The notes: generated by a model not told the origin, from the letters alone. A DNA stretch of 64,000 nt from Pomphorhynchus laevis (GCA_012934845.2 WNNJ02003140.1:1-64000), one strand, 5' to 3'. Shown: positions 45,780 through 56,539, counted from the stretch's first letter. Numbers and translations: made by a program.

Positions 45780-46200
45780 TAAATTAGAAATATATCTATC
45801 CTGATCTGATTTTTTTTATTTCCAGGATAAAAACTTCCTTTGATATTATTATCAATTCCCTTTTGATATTTTGCCAGTAACTACTAGCGTCTTCATCTTA
45901 TAGATGATCTTATCGAGCATGAAGATCTTAAGATCTTATAATGTATGCGTCACTGATGCCATGCAAATATTTAAGTTAAGCAGCCGATTTTTGAGCAGCC
46001 GATTCGTCAATCAAATTTTCAGCACTCCTAGTATAAATTAATGCCGTTAACGTCATCTCGTTTTTTAATTTCCGGAAGCTATCAGGTATAGTTAAACGAC
46101 AAAAAAAATATTTTAATATTTCGCTAGTAACTACTAGCATCTTCAGAAAATTAACATATAAAAAATTAAAAATTAATTTTTTTGTTATAATCAAAGACTT
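45780..46200. repeat. Repeat with CTGAAGA-hairpin-GAAA motif
   Basis: Two copies (about 45850-45900 and 46100-46150) carry, on the minus strand, a TGAAGA(T/C)GCTAGTAG... hairpin followed by (G/C)(A/C)AAATATC. The better copy reads CUGAAGA-U-GCUAGUA-GU-UACUAGC-GAAA. A related copy is at 54485-54640, which shares the phrase ATCCATCCTGATCTG with a near match here at 45797. It may be a decayed hammerhead. Confidence 0.5.
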
Positions 46201-46699
46201 TCGTTTATATTAATTTTAAGGTATAGTCAGCTTTATTACCAACCATCAAGTTATCCCTTAGTTTGTTAATATAAAACGTGTCTAAGATCTTACGTTTAAA
46301 CATACTAGATTCTTTTATATAATAATAAAGATTTTATTAAAATACAACCGTATGTGGAAAACATTTTGTCAAAAATTAGAATATATAAACAAAAATCGAA
46401 GGATTAGTATCACATAAGGAGAGGATTCTAGCAGACGAAGGCCAGCGGTCTTATCGCATGATCTCCATATCTCCCTCCTGTTCGAACACATCACCTCCTT
46501 CAAAGCTTTGTTCTTCCAGTATACAAAAATATTTATCTTATCGATGGTTGAACTTTTACATAGATATGTGATAGGAAAGTTACATAGACAAAAAAGCGTT
46601 AACCTTTAAGAAATTGTTAAATGCTAATTGACAGAAGTAGGTTGTAAAAGAATGTTGCCCGTAATTGTGAAATTATTACATTTTTGAGGATGTAATTAT

Positions 46700-47560
46700 A
46701 ACATCCTCAAAAATTATAATTATTTTTAAAGCTATTAATAGATATAATGTTAAAGGATATCATGAACAGGATTGACAAATTGGAAGTACATGATAAACCA
46801 GTATGTTTCTTACTTTTCTCTGACAAGAGTTCAAAGTCGATATGTTCTCTGAAGGAGCCTTTAACTGCCTGTCTTCTTAAATGACTTACACTTCCGAACT
46901 CCACACCGCAGCCAAGGCCATCGCAGGTGAGACACCTTCGGAACTTAGCAGAGAAGTTTAGTGGTATTAAGTTTGCTTTGTAGTAAGGATTATTTTCGTT
47001 TGAATTTCCAACACGTTACTGTATCAGAAATACAACCACAACCGGAAGCCTCAAGCCTTTTTAGAACCATTCTTTTTCCCACACTACAGCAGTGGTAATT
47101 TCCAGAATCGTTATTGTCTTCCATCAGCGCTATAGTCGCAAGGTAGTCATTCCCATAACCATTTCAGTCATTGCTTCTGTTATCTGATTGAGCATCAATT
47201 ACATCGACAATATTAAAGGTATCTACACTGTCAACCTCTGAACTATAAGCCCAGGTGTCCTCACAATCCTCATCACTGTCGTTTCCAGTCCTCTATCAGT
47301 AAGAGCATCATCACACTCTCTTTTGGTTTCGATAAATACTTCATCAGAATGATAACCTATGAACCCCTGGAAGTTGACTTCATCATGGTCAATGTAAAAA
47401 CGCAAAACACCCTTTGAATTGAGAAAATCCAACAAGAAATGTTTAAGAGAGCGATCCAAGCGTTCAGAAAAATCCTCTCGATCATCCACAGTATCCCCCT
47501 GACGACTGTCCAGCGTTGGCCATATCTTCAAGAACGATTCGTAAGCAAAATTCATTAGAC
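46700..47560 (-). pseudogene. Unrecognised coding-like remnant in intron 6
   Basis: An open frame at 47223-47555 (110 codons) begins MNFAYESFLKIWPTLDSRQG and is rich in charged residues, unlike random AT-rich intron. About 400 nt further on the minus strand another stretch reads KFRRCLTCDGLGCGVEF and LRRQAVKGSFREHIDFELL (46740-46960), with closely spaced cysteines. GC content is raised over the whole piece. I do not recognise the family. It might be a decayed transposon or retrocopy. The two parts are not in one frame. Confidence 0.3.
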
Positions 47561-47759
47561 CACCGTCCCTTATAGTTGTTTTTTAAACGTTACTTACCAA
47601 TCTTTTTGAAGCTCCGACGTGCACTGTTTCGTTATTACTTTGAAACTGGATTCTTTATAGTAGTTTCATCGACCCCAGCAAACAAAATACAACAATGAAA
47701 CAAAAACACTAAAAATGTACAACAAAACATGATTCTTTTTTCATTTTTATGCTAATTTT

Positions 47760-47802
47760 CTAAAACATTTTGATATTTCTAGCGAAATATCAAAATGTTT
47801 TA
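47760..47802. repeat. Perfect hairpin
   Basis: AAAACATTTTGATATTT and its complement lie around CTAGCG. The word GATATTT(C) links it to the CTGAAGA-type repeat family at 45.8-46.2 kb. Confidence 0.8.
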
Positions 47803-47984
47803 TCTTGTTGTTCAACTATACCTAATAGTTCTTGAACATTTAAAAATTAAAATAAGTATCAAAATAAAATATTTCATTATTCCTTATATTACGACCGATC
47901 ATTAAAACAAAATTGCCTGATTATGCGATTTTATTTGCATTGAAAGTTTAGTTGTTTTATAAGTTGACGAGCGAGGAAACATAA

Positions 47985-48028
47985 TTTATTTAATGAATTT
48001 TCGAATGCAACTGCATTCATCATCAGAT
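47985..48028 (-). other. Hammerhead-like motif with one extra base
   Basis: The minus strand reads CUGAUGA, an extra U, a perfect 7-bp hairpin GAAUGCA-GU-UGCAUUC, then GAAA. The core strings are right, but the unpaired U before stem II departs from the hammerhead consensus, and no convincing stems I or III were found. Confidence 0.4.
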
Positions 48029-48382
48029 TGTATGTGGTCACTGATCAAAAATTACTGATCAATAATTATTAATTAATAAATAATTATAATATTATAATTA
48101 ATATTATAAAATCATAATTAATATTATAATTAATATTATAATATTATAAATTATAATATAAAAAATTTAAAAAATTATAAAATTATTAAAAAATTATAAT
48201 TAATAATTATAATTTATAAGCGAGAGTTATATCTTCATGAAAGTTTAGTATAATAATCGATATTTTATATAAATTGATTATAATTATTATTTATAGACCA
48301 TATGTTTTAACAAAAATATGTATTACAAAAATACCTTTTACGGATTTTGGAAATCGGCTTTATTTAAATAGTAATAATTTAC

Positions 48383-48520
48383 CTGCATAAGTGCTCGGAC
48401 CCCATGTCGTAAACTGCTATTAATTATCGGTGTGTAAAATGAATGAATCTTTTGATCCGCAAAGTATTCTCTTGTGATTAATGATGTTTTCTGAATGTCT
48501 TGCAGGTTTGCGTCTTCATT
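48383..48520 (-). CDS. NKCC: NKCC-type cotransporter, exon 6
   Basis: Acceptor AAAAATTCAG, donor ATGCAG|GTAAAT, phase 0 at both ends, 46 codons. It encodes a variable segment and then FYTPIINSSLRHGVRALMQ, equivalent to FY..V....FR.GV.SLMQ, a conserved block of the cytosolic domain. Confidence 0.93.
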
Positions 48521-48594
48521 CTGAATTTTTAATCAATATAGCATAATATATAACTATATTAAATATATTTTCATTATATTAAATAGTAATTTAC

Positions 48595-48806
48595 CATTAT
48601 CACATTGCCACAAATTGTAAGGCTGTGTGATTTTGTTATTTTGTTCACTAACTTAATAAGACTCAATCTGGATGTTGGTGGTCCACTAAGTATTAGACAT
48701 TGCGGTCGGAAGTTTTTAGCATGAACTCCGTGCATTGCACAAGACTTTAATAAACGGAAGCCAATTCTATAATTGTTTGCGTCTGATGACGATCCCCAAT
48801 TTGCAG
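48595..48806 (-). CDS. NKCC: NKCC-type cotransporter, exon 5
   Basis: Acceptor TACCTTTAG, donor AATG|GTAAAT. It begins NWGSSSDANNY (family: NWGSS.QA..Y) and contains VHAKNFRPQCLILSGPP, the strongly conserved V.NFRPQCLVL.G.P motif just after the last membrane helix, then SHSLTICGNVIM. Phase 1 in, phase 0 out. Confidence 0.96.
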
Positions 48807-48819
48807 CTAAAGGTAATTT

Positions 48820-49550
48820 GTTTGCATATAAACTTCATTTTTTCTAACAACCACCCAAAGATTATTAATACGGATACAATATATTTGAGAATTTTTTTAA
48901 TTAAATAAATAATTGCAAGAAACGAATTTATCAAATTCCAGTAGTATCGATGATCACACTGTTTTAATATTAAAAACTTAGGTAGAAATTTATTTGTAAA
49001 CAATATTAATCTATTTTTGAAGGAATGATTTTAAAAGAAATATATATTTATGAATATAAAAATATTAAATGAGTTTACATTTCTAAATATCAAAATTAAG
49101 TTTAGAGCAAAATACTTGAAGTAAACTTAATATATGGCTTTTTGACTCAAAAATCACAATTAAATGATATAAATTCTCCTCAGCTATTAAACTGTAACCA
49201 TTTCTCCCTTAAGATACATTTAAATGTTTAAATGCTTAATTATATAAATGAGAATTAAATATAAATATTTTTTATTGAGAATTATGCACCTGAGCTTTAT
49301 GCACCTGAGCTTCGTCTATCATCATGAGGAATTGCTGGTGTCTTTACAGTTATAACGAAAGCAGTCGAAACGCACCCTAATCACCTCATCCGATTGACGA
49401 TGACTGCTGGGTGGTTAGGATAGTCTCGGAGTGATACATTAGACTGATGGAGCTGATGATCGAAGTCCAGTTATTTAGCAGCACATATGGATTTAAAATC
49501 AGTCGTAGCCGGTTTTGGCTCCTGGAAAACAGTTTCAAGCGATTTTTCGA
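48820..49550. other. Intron 4, AT-rich, no exon seen
   Basis: Nothing coding is supported. Mixed sequence at 49290-49550 precedes the satellite locus and includes GCACCTGAGCTT in direct duplication (49286-49310). Confidence 0.4.
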
Positions 49551-49557
49551 AGAATTA

Positions 49558-50300
49558 TGAAGAGGCATAAACACCAGGCAGCATCCTATATATCTTCATC
49601 AAACTAAGAAATCGAACCGAATTATTCTCGCAATATTCAAAGTCGCTACGTATGCCCAGTCATCCTATGCGTGACGACAAACTTCCACAACGGTATACGC
49701 ATTTCGCTCTAATGGAGCTCATTAGTACCGTGACTTCAATAATCATCCATAGGCACCTTAACACACGCTTAAACAACGTTTAAAGCTTGAAAAACAGAAC
49801 TACCCTTAATCTAAATCATCAGAAGGAATTTAGCATAAGCTCTGTGCATGGCAGTGCGCATTGCAGTTTAACCATGCATCGGACACTAAATTCCTTTTAA
49901 TAGAAACGTTGTTTAACAGGGACACTTTAAAGTGTGCAAATATATAAAATATAATTTGTTGTTACACCTGCCCTCGGACACCAAATGGTGTACTCATAAA
50001 TAAATCACTATGTTTTCCTCATTAAGAGATATAAACACTGGGCAGCATCCTATATATCATCATAGTAAGAAATAAAACCGAATTATTTTCGCAATATTCA
50101 AAGTCGCTACGTATGCCCAGTCATCCTATGGCTGGGCATAAACAGAACTACCTTTAATCTAAATCATCAGATTTTAGATTAAGGGCATACGTAGCGACTT
50201 TGAATATTGCGCGAATAATTCGGCTCTATTTCTTAGTCTGATGAGGATATATAGGATGCTGGCTGGTGTCTATGCCTCTTCATGAGGAAAACAGTGATAT
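49558..50300 (-). repeat. Second locus of the hammerhead satellite, with an inverted end
   Basis: One whole unit plus part of a second in the same orientation as 26.6-28.25 kb (49558-50130), then the segment 50187-50292 in inverted orientation. This makes an inverted repeat of about 105-bp arms with a spacer of about 65 nt. The ribozyme at 49689-49731 (minus) keeps GAAA, stem I and stem II, but the core reads CUAAUGA. G5 is essential in hammerheads, so this copy should not cleave. The locus is inside intron 4 of the cotransporter gene. Confidence 0.88.
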
Positions 50301-50315
50301 ATACATATATATTGG

Positions 50316-50498
50316 TAGCATGGACATAGCCTCTTTAAACTAACCATTGCATCCCGGATCATGCTAATTTATTTAGCAGGAAATTTTAATTGTTGTCGTT
50401 GACATATATATCAACGACAACAATTAAAATTTCCTGCTAAATAAATTAGCATGATCCGGGATGCACATGGTTAGTTTAAAGAGGCTATGTCCATGCTA
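50316..50498. repeat. Near-perfect 88-bp inverted repeat (long hairpin)
   Basis: Left arm 50316-50402 and right arm 50411-50498 are complementary, apart from a one-base length difference near 50348, with an 8-nt loop CATATATA. The arms start TAGCATGGACATAGCC and end GTCGTTGA. Such freshness implies recent origin or conversion. If transcribed in either gene strand it would form a long double-stranded RNA. Confidence 0.95.
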
Positions 50499-50509
50499 TT
50501 AAGTTAGCA

Positions 50510-51360
50510 AATTCTAGGAGATGTCTTTTAAATATATCACAAGGGAGCCGAGAATACTGATGGTAGTTCACCTACTGATTAGTGCTGCCGGCTATCATCA
50601 GCTCGTCTAGGAGTGATAACGAAGTCTGCTCTACTTGTAATCGAACACGGATTTTGGCAACATCTACAATTATGAAATTGAAGCTTATTAGCTTCCGGAG
50701 CACAGTTTACATAATCTGATATATTTAATTACTTATCCTAGTAGTAAGCAAAGAAGCTTGTCGTGTGATCTATATTTTAGCACAATGCCGAGTGTTTGAG
50801 AAATAAGTTAACATCATATATTTAGGTGTACTCTATCCTAAGGTTGGCTAGTTATATTTAATATATAATCTTGCATTTTGATCTTGAGTCGATTTTGATT
50901 TCTGAATTAAAAAGAATATGGAATTGTTATTTGAAATTTGATCACATGAAAAAGGATATTATCTATCTTAAGGATATTATGACTTCGCTGTGACGTATGA
51001 ATTATGTTATTCGTGTTAACACATATTTTGTGTTATTTTTAGTTTGTGTTTCTAAATTAATTAATAAAGTAGAAAATTATTAAAGTTATTTCTTATGTTT
51101 CAACCGATTATTAAAATTGCATAATTATGCGATTTTATTTGTATTTATTTTATTAATTTATGTAAATTGATTGAAATTCTCATTTATATTTGTTTAACAA
51201 AATTACTGCAAAATTATTTTTTACGAATAATGGGAATTTAAAGAAATTGGTTAAACTTTTCATTTCGTTAATTTTAAAAATTTAAATTTTCCATTTTTTA
51301 TCTTTTATTATTTATAGTTTGTGTAATATTTTTCGTATTTTTGAAATTTATAATATTTTT
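50510..51360. other. Intron 4 continued, no exon seen
   Basis: AT-rich. The word ATTATGCGATTTTATTTG near 51123 also occurs near 47919, so a further diverged repeat family is likely. Confidence 0.4.
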
Positions 51361-51369
51361 CGAATTTTA

Positions 51370-51910
51370 ATAATATAATCTTAATAAGAACGAATTATAA
51401 TGCAACTTTTTAATTAACACGAACAGAAAAGTATAAACTTACATGCTTTTTACAACAATAATCACAAGCTTAACCCAGAATGCCCCTACCACAGACGCCT
51501 AGCCTCCAATGGGGCGTTTTGACCTTAGTTTACTCATCACTATGGGGTGGTATCATCAGTGTGGCCCTGTAGCTACACAACTTCTACAGCACTTAGTCAT
51601 CAGAAAACCTCTGAAAATAATTCACTAAGCGCAAGCTCTTCCACCGGTGACCAGCCTTAGTGAATTCCTTTCAGAGGTTTACTAGGGTTAAGTACTGTCG
51701 AAGTTGTAAAGCTACAGGGCTACACTGATGAGACCACTTTGTAGTGATGAGCAGACTAAGGTCGAAACGCCCCATTGGGGCTAGGCGTTTGTGGTAGGCG
51801 CATTCTGGGTTAAGCTTTCGATGAAGGTTGTAAAAAAGCATGCAAGTTTATACTTTTCAATTCGTGTTAATTAAAAAAGTATTTAAATTCTTGCTTATTA
51901 ATATAACGTT
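51370..51910. repeat. Fold-back element 2 with hammerhead-like core in its right arm
   Basis: The same family as 38935-39440, with both ends preserved: TTAATTAACACGAACAGAAAAG on the left mirrors CTTTTCAATTCGTGTTAATT on the right. Arms of about 240 bp lead to a centre of about 25 nt. On the plus strand of the right arm: CUGAUGA 51725-51731, GACC...GGUC, GAAA 51764-51767, stem III ACGCC/GGCGU, H17 = U at 51789, and stem I UGUGG (51790-51794) with CUACA (51720-51724). The left-arm core has AAAA in place of GAAA. The branched stem II is unusual. Confidence 0.82.
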
Positions 51911-52249
51911 ACTAGTAGTTTTCAATATAATCTTACTTCCAACTCAAAAATGGCCGAAATCTGATAACCCAGCAGTTCTTTCTGATTACTTCTAATCTTT
52001 ATTTTAACACATTGCCATCCGTTATCTATTGATCAGTTTATAAACATTCAATCATTCGTATTATTATAATTTAATATAAATAATCTCATAAAAATAAATA
52101 TCAGTTTATGATCAGTTCATAGAAATTAAATCATTTGCATTTTAATAATCTAATAATTAAAAGATAGTAATATTTTTTATAAAGAATAAGATGTCCATGA
52201 TTTAAGGTATATCCATGATTCTTATAATCTGTAAAGTATTTTATTGTTT

Positions 52250-52530
52250 CTAACAGACCAGAGTTCTCTTCCTGATAGCGATTATCGTTCTTCGGTCAGT
52301 TTCGATATTTGATCTATTCACCTGTAGCGAGGTCTACCTCGAGGTCTCTTTTCAGAAAGTTCGGCTTGGAAAACACTTCAAAGAAGATGATTCCTAGACA
52401 TCTTCAGAACTTGTCCTAGCCACCTTAACCGACTTTCTTCGATGTGTAGAATTAGCGACTATACTCCGAGTTTATCCCGGATCACCGAATTCCTATTTTT
52501 ATCTCAAAGGATAGTACGGGCCACACAGCG
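52250..52530 (-). mobile_element. LINE C-terminal relic (RTE/R4-like tail)
   Basis: The minus strand reads HIEESRLRWLGQVLKMSRN and, after a gap, AELSEKRPRGRPRYR. This 'RLRW.GHV.RM......F......KRPRGRP..RW' tail is well known from the ends of RTE-like and related LINE proteins. The body of the element is missing. It lies in intron 4 of the cotransporter gene. Confidence 0.55.
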
Positions 52531-52715
52531 AAGGAACCAAAATAACTAAAAATTAATTAAAAAATATTTTTTTATAAAGACCAATATGTCCATGATTTAG
52601 GTATATCCATTATTCTTATAATCTGTAAAGTATTTAAAAATAGTTATTGCTTCTAAAATTAAATGATAAAATTTCTATAGGCTTTTTTGTACTAAATAAG
52701 AAAACGAGGAGATAC

Positions 52716-52871
52716 CTGGATTCTTCCATTTTACAAAGAGATATAAGATGAGTTCGATAAGCAAAGTGAGAGCTGCAAATACTGGCTGAACTAAAAACAT
52801 AATTAATACGCACAACAACGCCGTGAATAGAGCAACGTATTTATTGTAGTATTTGAACGTCGGTCTCCAGG
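52716..52871 (-). CDS. NKCC: NKCC-type cotransporter, exon 4
   Basis: Acceptor GAAATTTAG, donor CCAG|GTATCT. It encodes SWRPTFKYYNKYVALF (family: GWRP.FKYYN.W.SL), then two hydrophobic stretches (LLCVLIMFLVQPVFAALTLL, LILYLFV) and KWKNP. These are the last membrane helices before the cytosolic domain. Phase 1 in and out. Confidence 0.96.
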
Positions 52872-52918
52872 CTAAATTTCAAAACAAAATGATTAAAAAC
52901 TCTATATGGTAGCTTTAC

Positions 52919-53020
52919 ATGGGCTCTTTGAGAAAGACGCATAGAAACATGCCAAATTGATAAAAGTATATCCAAGCAGGACGAAGTTTGTTAATAAGTT
53001 TGCTATCGCATTTAAGTCTC
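52919..53020 (-). CDS. NKCC: NKCC-type cotransporter, exon 3
   Basis: Acceptor GGTATTTTAG, donor CCCAT|GTAAAG. It encodes GDLNAIANLLTNFVLLGYTF and INLACFYASFSKSP, matching GELNAIAPIISNFFL..Y.LINFSCFHAS...SP. This is a membrane helix and part of the ion-path region. The intron to exon 4 is only 47 nt. Confidence 0.96.
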
Positions 53021-53039
53021 CTAAAATACCAGATTTAAA

Positions 53040-54480
53040 TAATTTGCCCATTAACTAAAAATATGTAAATAATAAAAAATTATTAATAATTAAATAAACT
53101 ATAAAAACTAGAAACAAAGAGAATATAAACAATATAGAAACATATAAACAATAAAAATATAAACAAAAAACTTGTATTTATGTATATTTTTATATACTTA
53201 TTGTTTATATTTTTTATTAAATAAAAAGGATAAGAAAAATAAAATAAACTTAAAAAACAATATAAAAACAATATTTATCTAAACATTGACTGTTTTAACA
53301 TTATAAACAGTATAAATATAAAAAATATACTGTTTATAAACATTATAAACAGTATAAGTATACATTATAAACATTATATTTAATGTTTTATCGAATAATA
53401 CATGATTATTTAACGAAATAAGCATAAAAAATGCTTGATACATATATTCTACACATTCAAATATCATACCATTAAAATCAAAAACTGTATATTCAACAGA
53501 CTAATTATCTTTCACAAAACAGCCAATAGGCATGTAAATAAAAGTGGGAAACTTAATTAGTTGAAATGAACTTCAAAATTGATTAGATCAGCGCTTTTGT
53601 GTTGAGTATGGAATTTGATATTTAGTTACTAAAGAGGCATGATCAGGTGAAGAATTATATATATGGAACACGGATTTGATTCTGATTTTAATCATTACTC
53701 CTTTTAATCTGTTCCATGTTTTTATACACAATGTTTTATTATTTTACATGACCGCTTTTGATAATGGACGTTTTTGGAATTCACGATCTAATAGTAAGGT
53801 TTTAGCTGAAATTCAGGTTTTCTTGTGACTTTTAAAGTTCATTTCTTACGAGAAAATACTAATGTTAATGCTTTGTCCTGCTTCATAGATAAATAATATT
53901 GAACTGATGTGAAATATTGCGTTTTGCTAAATTAATTAATTAATTAATTTAATTAATTAATTAAATGTTTTATAACATTTAATTAATTTATAATTTATAA
54001 TTAATTTATAATTAATTTTATTATAATCTAGTTTTATTACTGTATATTTTGAAATTTATTATTTATTTAATATTTATTTAATAATTGAATAAAAATTATA
54101 TTATTAAATAGTTATTTAAATAATCAAAGAATAATAATTTAAAATTTTATTAATTATAATTTATTATTATTTAATTTGTTTATTATTTTAATTATCATAA
54201 TTTATTATACCATAATTAATTACTGTAATTGGAAGAAGATTTTTACTAGAATTCGTGAAATTGTTAATAAGTGTTTGATTATCTGTTTACATTTTTAAAA
54301 ATGTTTTCTGTTTACAAAATTTTACATTTTGATCTGTGATACATGATACCTCATGTATCATGAGAAATACGCCAAGAAATATTAGTAGGAAATATTATTT
54401 TACCATCTTATTCAGAAAACTGATTTAATTTTCGATAAAATGTAACTTAAGAATTTCCGTAAAATATAACGCTTTGTTTT
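53040..54480. other. Intron 2, very AT-rich, no exon seen
   Basis: Contains repeated ATAAACATTATAAACAGTATA words (53270-53370) and TTAATTAA runs (53930-54010). Open frames here are low-complexity artefacts. Confidence 0.55.
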
Positions 54481-54484
54481 TTAG

Positions 54485-54640
54485 AAATATATCCATCCTG
54501 ATCTGTATTAAAATTTTTAAATATCCAGGAACTATCATTGAAATTATAGTTCCTGGATTAAAATGATTATCATTTTTATCCACGAAAATCATTTTGATAT
54601 TTCACTAGTAACTACTAGCTTCTTCAGAAAATTAACTATT
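54485..54640 (-). repeat. CTGAAGA-type repeat copy
   Basis: Shares ATATATCCATCCTGATCTG with the copy near 45.8 kb. It includes a hairpin CCAGGAACTAT / ATAGTTCCTGG (54527-54558) and, on the minus strand, CUGAAGA-A-GCUAGU-AGUU-ACUAGU-GAAA. The pairing is kept although the sequence differs from the 46.1 kb copy. Confidence 0.5.
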
Positions 54641-54757
54641 TGTTTTTTGTTGTCTCTTTTATAAAAAGAAGAGCTTATTTATAAAAAATTCAATTAAAGA
54701 TAATTTTAATGTTTACTTTCCTGACAAAGTTTTAATTGAAACATAAAAACAAATAAA

Positions 54758-55036
54758 ATGCCGTATTTAATAATGCCGTATTTAATAATGCCGTATTTAA
54801 TAATGCCGTATTTAATAATGCCGTATTTAATAATGCCGTATTTAATAATGCCGTATTTAATAATGGCGTATTTAATAATGCCGTATTTAATAATGTCGTA
54901 TTTAATAATGCCGTATTTAATAATGGCGTATTTAATAATGCCGTATTTAATAATGCCGTATTTGATAATGCCGTATTTAATAATGCCGTATTTGATAATG
55001 CCGTATTTAATAATGCCGTATTTGATAATGCCGTAT
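54758..55036 (+). repeat. 15-bp minisatellite, about 18.6 copies
   Basis: The unit is ATGCCGTATTTAATA. Single-base variants (GGCG, GTCG, TTGATA) occur in several units, the TTGATA form clustering near the right end. Because the unit is a multiple of 3, one frame reads (MPYLI)n, which is an artefact. It lies 50 nt beyond exon 2 of the cotransporter gene, within intron 2. Confidence 0.95.
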
Positions 55037-55085
55037 TAAAAAATAAAAATTATGCTTTAATTTTAAGAAAAATTGTAACACGCAC

Positions 55086-55212
55086 CGATGCAAACAAGAA
55101 CTGCACAAAGTAAAAAGTTAAGTATATATAGGCGATTAGGTTCGTCTGTTTGTGAATGACCAACAGCAAAGAATTTTAAGAAATCTGGTAAAATATTATC
55201 TCTGCATACTGC
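55086..55212 (-). CDS. NKCC: NKCC-type cotransporter, exon 2
   Basis: Acceptor AATTATTTAG, donor CATCG|GTGCGT (phase 1). It encodes AVCRDNILPDFLKFFAVGH and then EPNRLYILNFLLCAVLVCI, matching A.C.DNI.P....FA.G.....EP.R.Y.LTF.I....I.IG. The exon 1-2 junction falls at the conserved PK.FQ|A.C.DN. Confidence 0.95.
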
Positions 55213-55669
55213 CTAAATAATTTTAAATCGTAGCTCCAATTAAACATTGATTTAAAATGTACAATTAAAATTCAGATTTTGGCGAAAAATAGTTCACAAT
55301 ATCTTCAACATTAAAAGAAATCATACAGCTCCAGCATTAATATCTTCAACACATAAAAATGCAACTATTGCCTAATTAAAGAAATCACAATTTAAGTGAA
55401 AAATATTTTGATAATCTTTCCACCAACAAGGATCAATTGACGGTTGTTTACTACCATTTGTTACTGTTTCAACAAGTGGTTCTAAACCACTTGTTCGTCA
55501 GTGGACTCTTTATGTAAATCTTTAATCCTCGTTAAAATCAACAGCCACGAGTAACGACAACTTTCGAATATATTCCTCAATCAAGAGGGACATATTTACA
55601 TATCTAAATTTATATATAAGACAAAATATGTAGTTTCCGTTAATAAAAGATTTGAAGGAGTGGAATTCA

Positions 55670-55735
55670 ATTTTTATTTCAAAATCGTTACAACGTTTCG
55701 ACGGGTACTCCTGTCATCGTCAGGTACATCGCATT
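55670..55735 (-). other. Hammerhead-like motif (CTGACGA variant)
   Basis: The minus strand reads CUGACGA, one extra U, a hairpin GAC-a-GG-agua-CC-c-GUC, then GAAACG. Position 7 of the hammerhead core may vary, so the core is formally acceptable, but the extra base and the lack of stem I argue for a degenerate relative. Confidence 0.35.
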
Positions 55736-55844
55736 AATTGATTTCACATTAAGGGATAAATATTATCCTCTCTGTGTTGAGGAATTTATGACAAAATCTG
55801 ATAGCATAGCAGTTCCTGTTGATGACGTATAATCTTAATTATAT

Positions 55845-56470
55845 AGATAGATAGATTTATTAGTTTTTTTGAGTGGCTCATTCAGGCAGGCCGCTTACAA
55901 GTCCAGTGAAATAAACAAAAAAAGAATGCTGAGACCGAAGTTCACACCACGTAGCCAACGTTGCAACGATGAAAAAATCAGATCTAATTGCTAGCTGAGC
56001 TGTATGGCCTGGTTACTATGTAGAAAGATGCAAAGCATGGATTTAGAGGTAGTGAGGTTAGAATGGCAACGAGGTCAAAGGGGAAAAGAATTTCAAATGA
56101 GAGGCATAAAAATGATACAGGAACGCAGGCTTTGACCAATGACGAGGAATGTGTAGCAGGAACTGGTTGTTTTAGCGTAGTGCTCTGGAGGACAAATATT
56201 CAGCACCGTGCAATTCTAGGTGAATATACGGAGGGGGATGATAAAGCGAGAACAGTCGGGTAATTATGAAACTCGATTCTGTACATTGAGCCAATTAAGG
56301 TTGATAAGTATACTAGAGATGGGATCAAAATGCTGGCGTCGAATAACTATGGGACTGCAGTGCGAAACACGATACAGAGGGAAAGTAACACAAGATGAGA
56401 AGTTTGAGAAAAGTGAAATGTAATAGTCAAGATGAGGTAGCAGGAAGAACGAAATTAGTGTTGAAAATGG
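55845..56470 (-). mobile_element. Probable LINE 3' end with (TAGA)n tail
   Basis: The minus-strand end runs TGAGCCACTCAAAAAAACTAA-like into a (ATCT)n tail at 55845-55860, the kind of microsatellite tail left by CR1- or Jockey-like LINEs. The upstream part has higher GC content than the surrounding intron but no motif that can be named with confidence. The short plus-strand open frames (for example 56063-56263) are not supported. Confidence 0.35.
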
Positions 56471-56539
56471 AAAATTCAATTCCGCTTATAATAAGTGGTA
56501 TATTATCTATTAATCTGTTCATAAATTTGGTTAAACATT

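Noticed and set aside
54758-55039. 93-codon MPYLI repeat protein
   Set aside because: A minisatellite with a unit divisible by three. No gene context.
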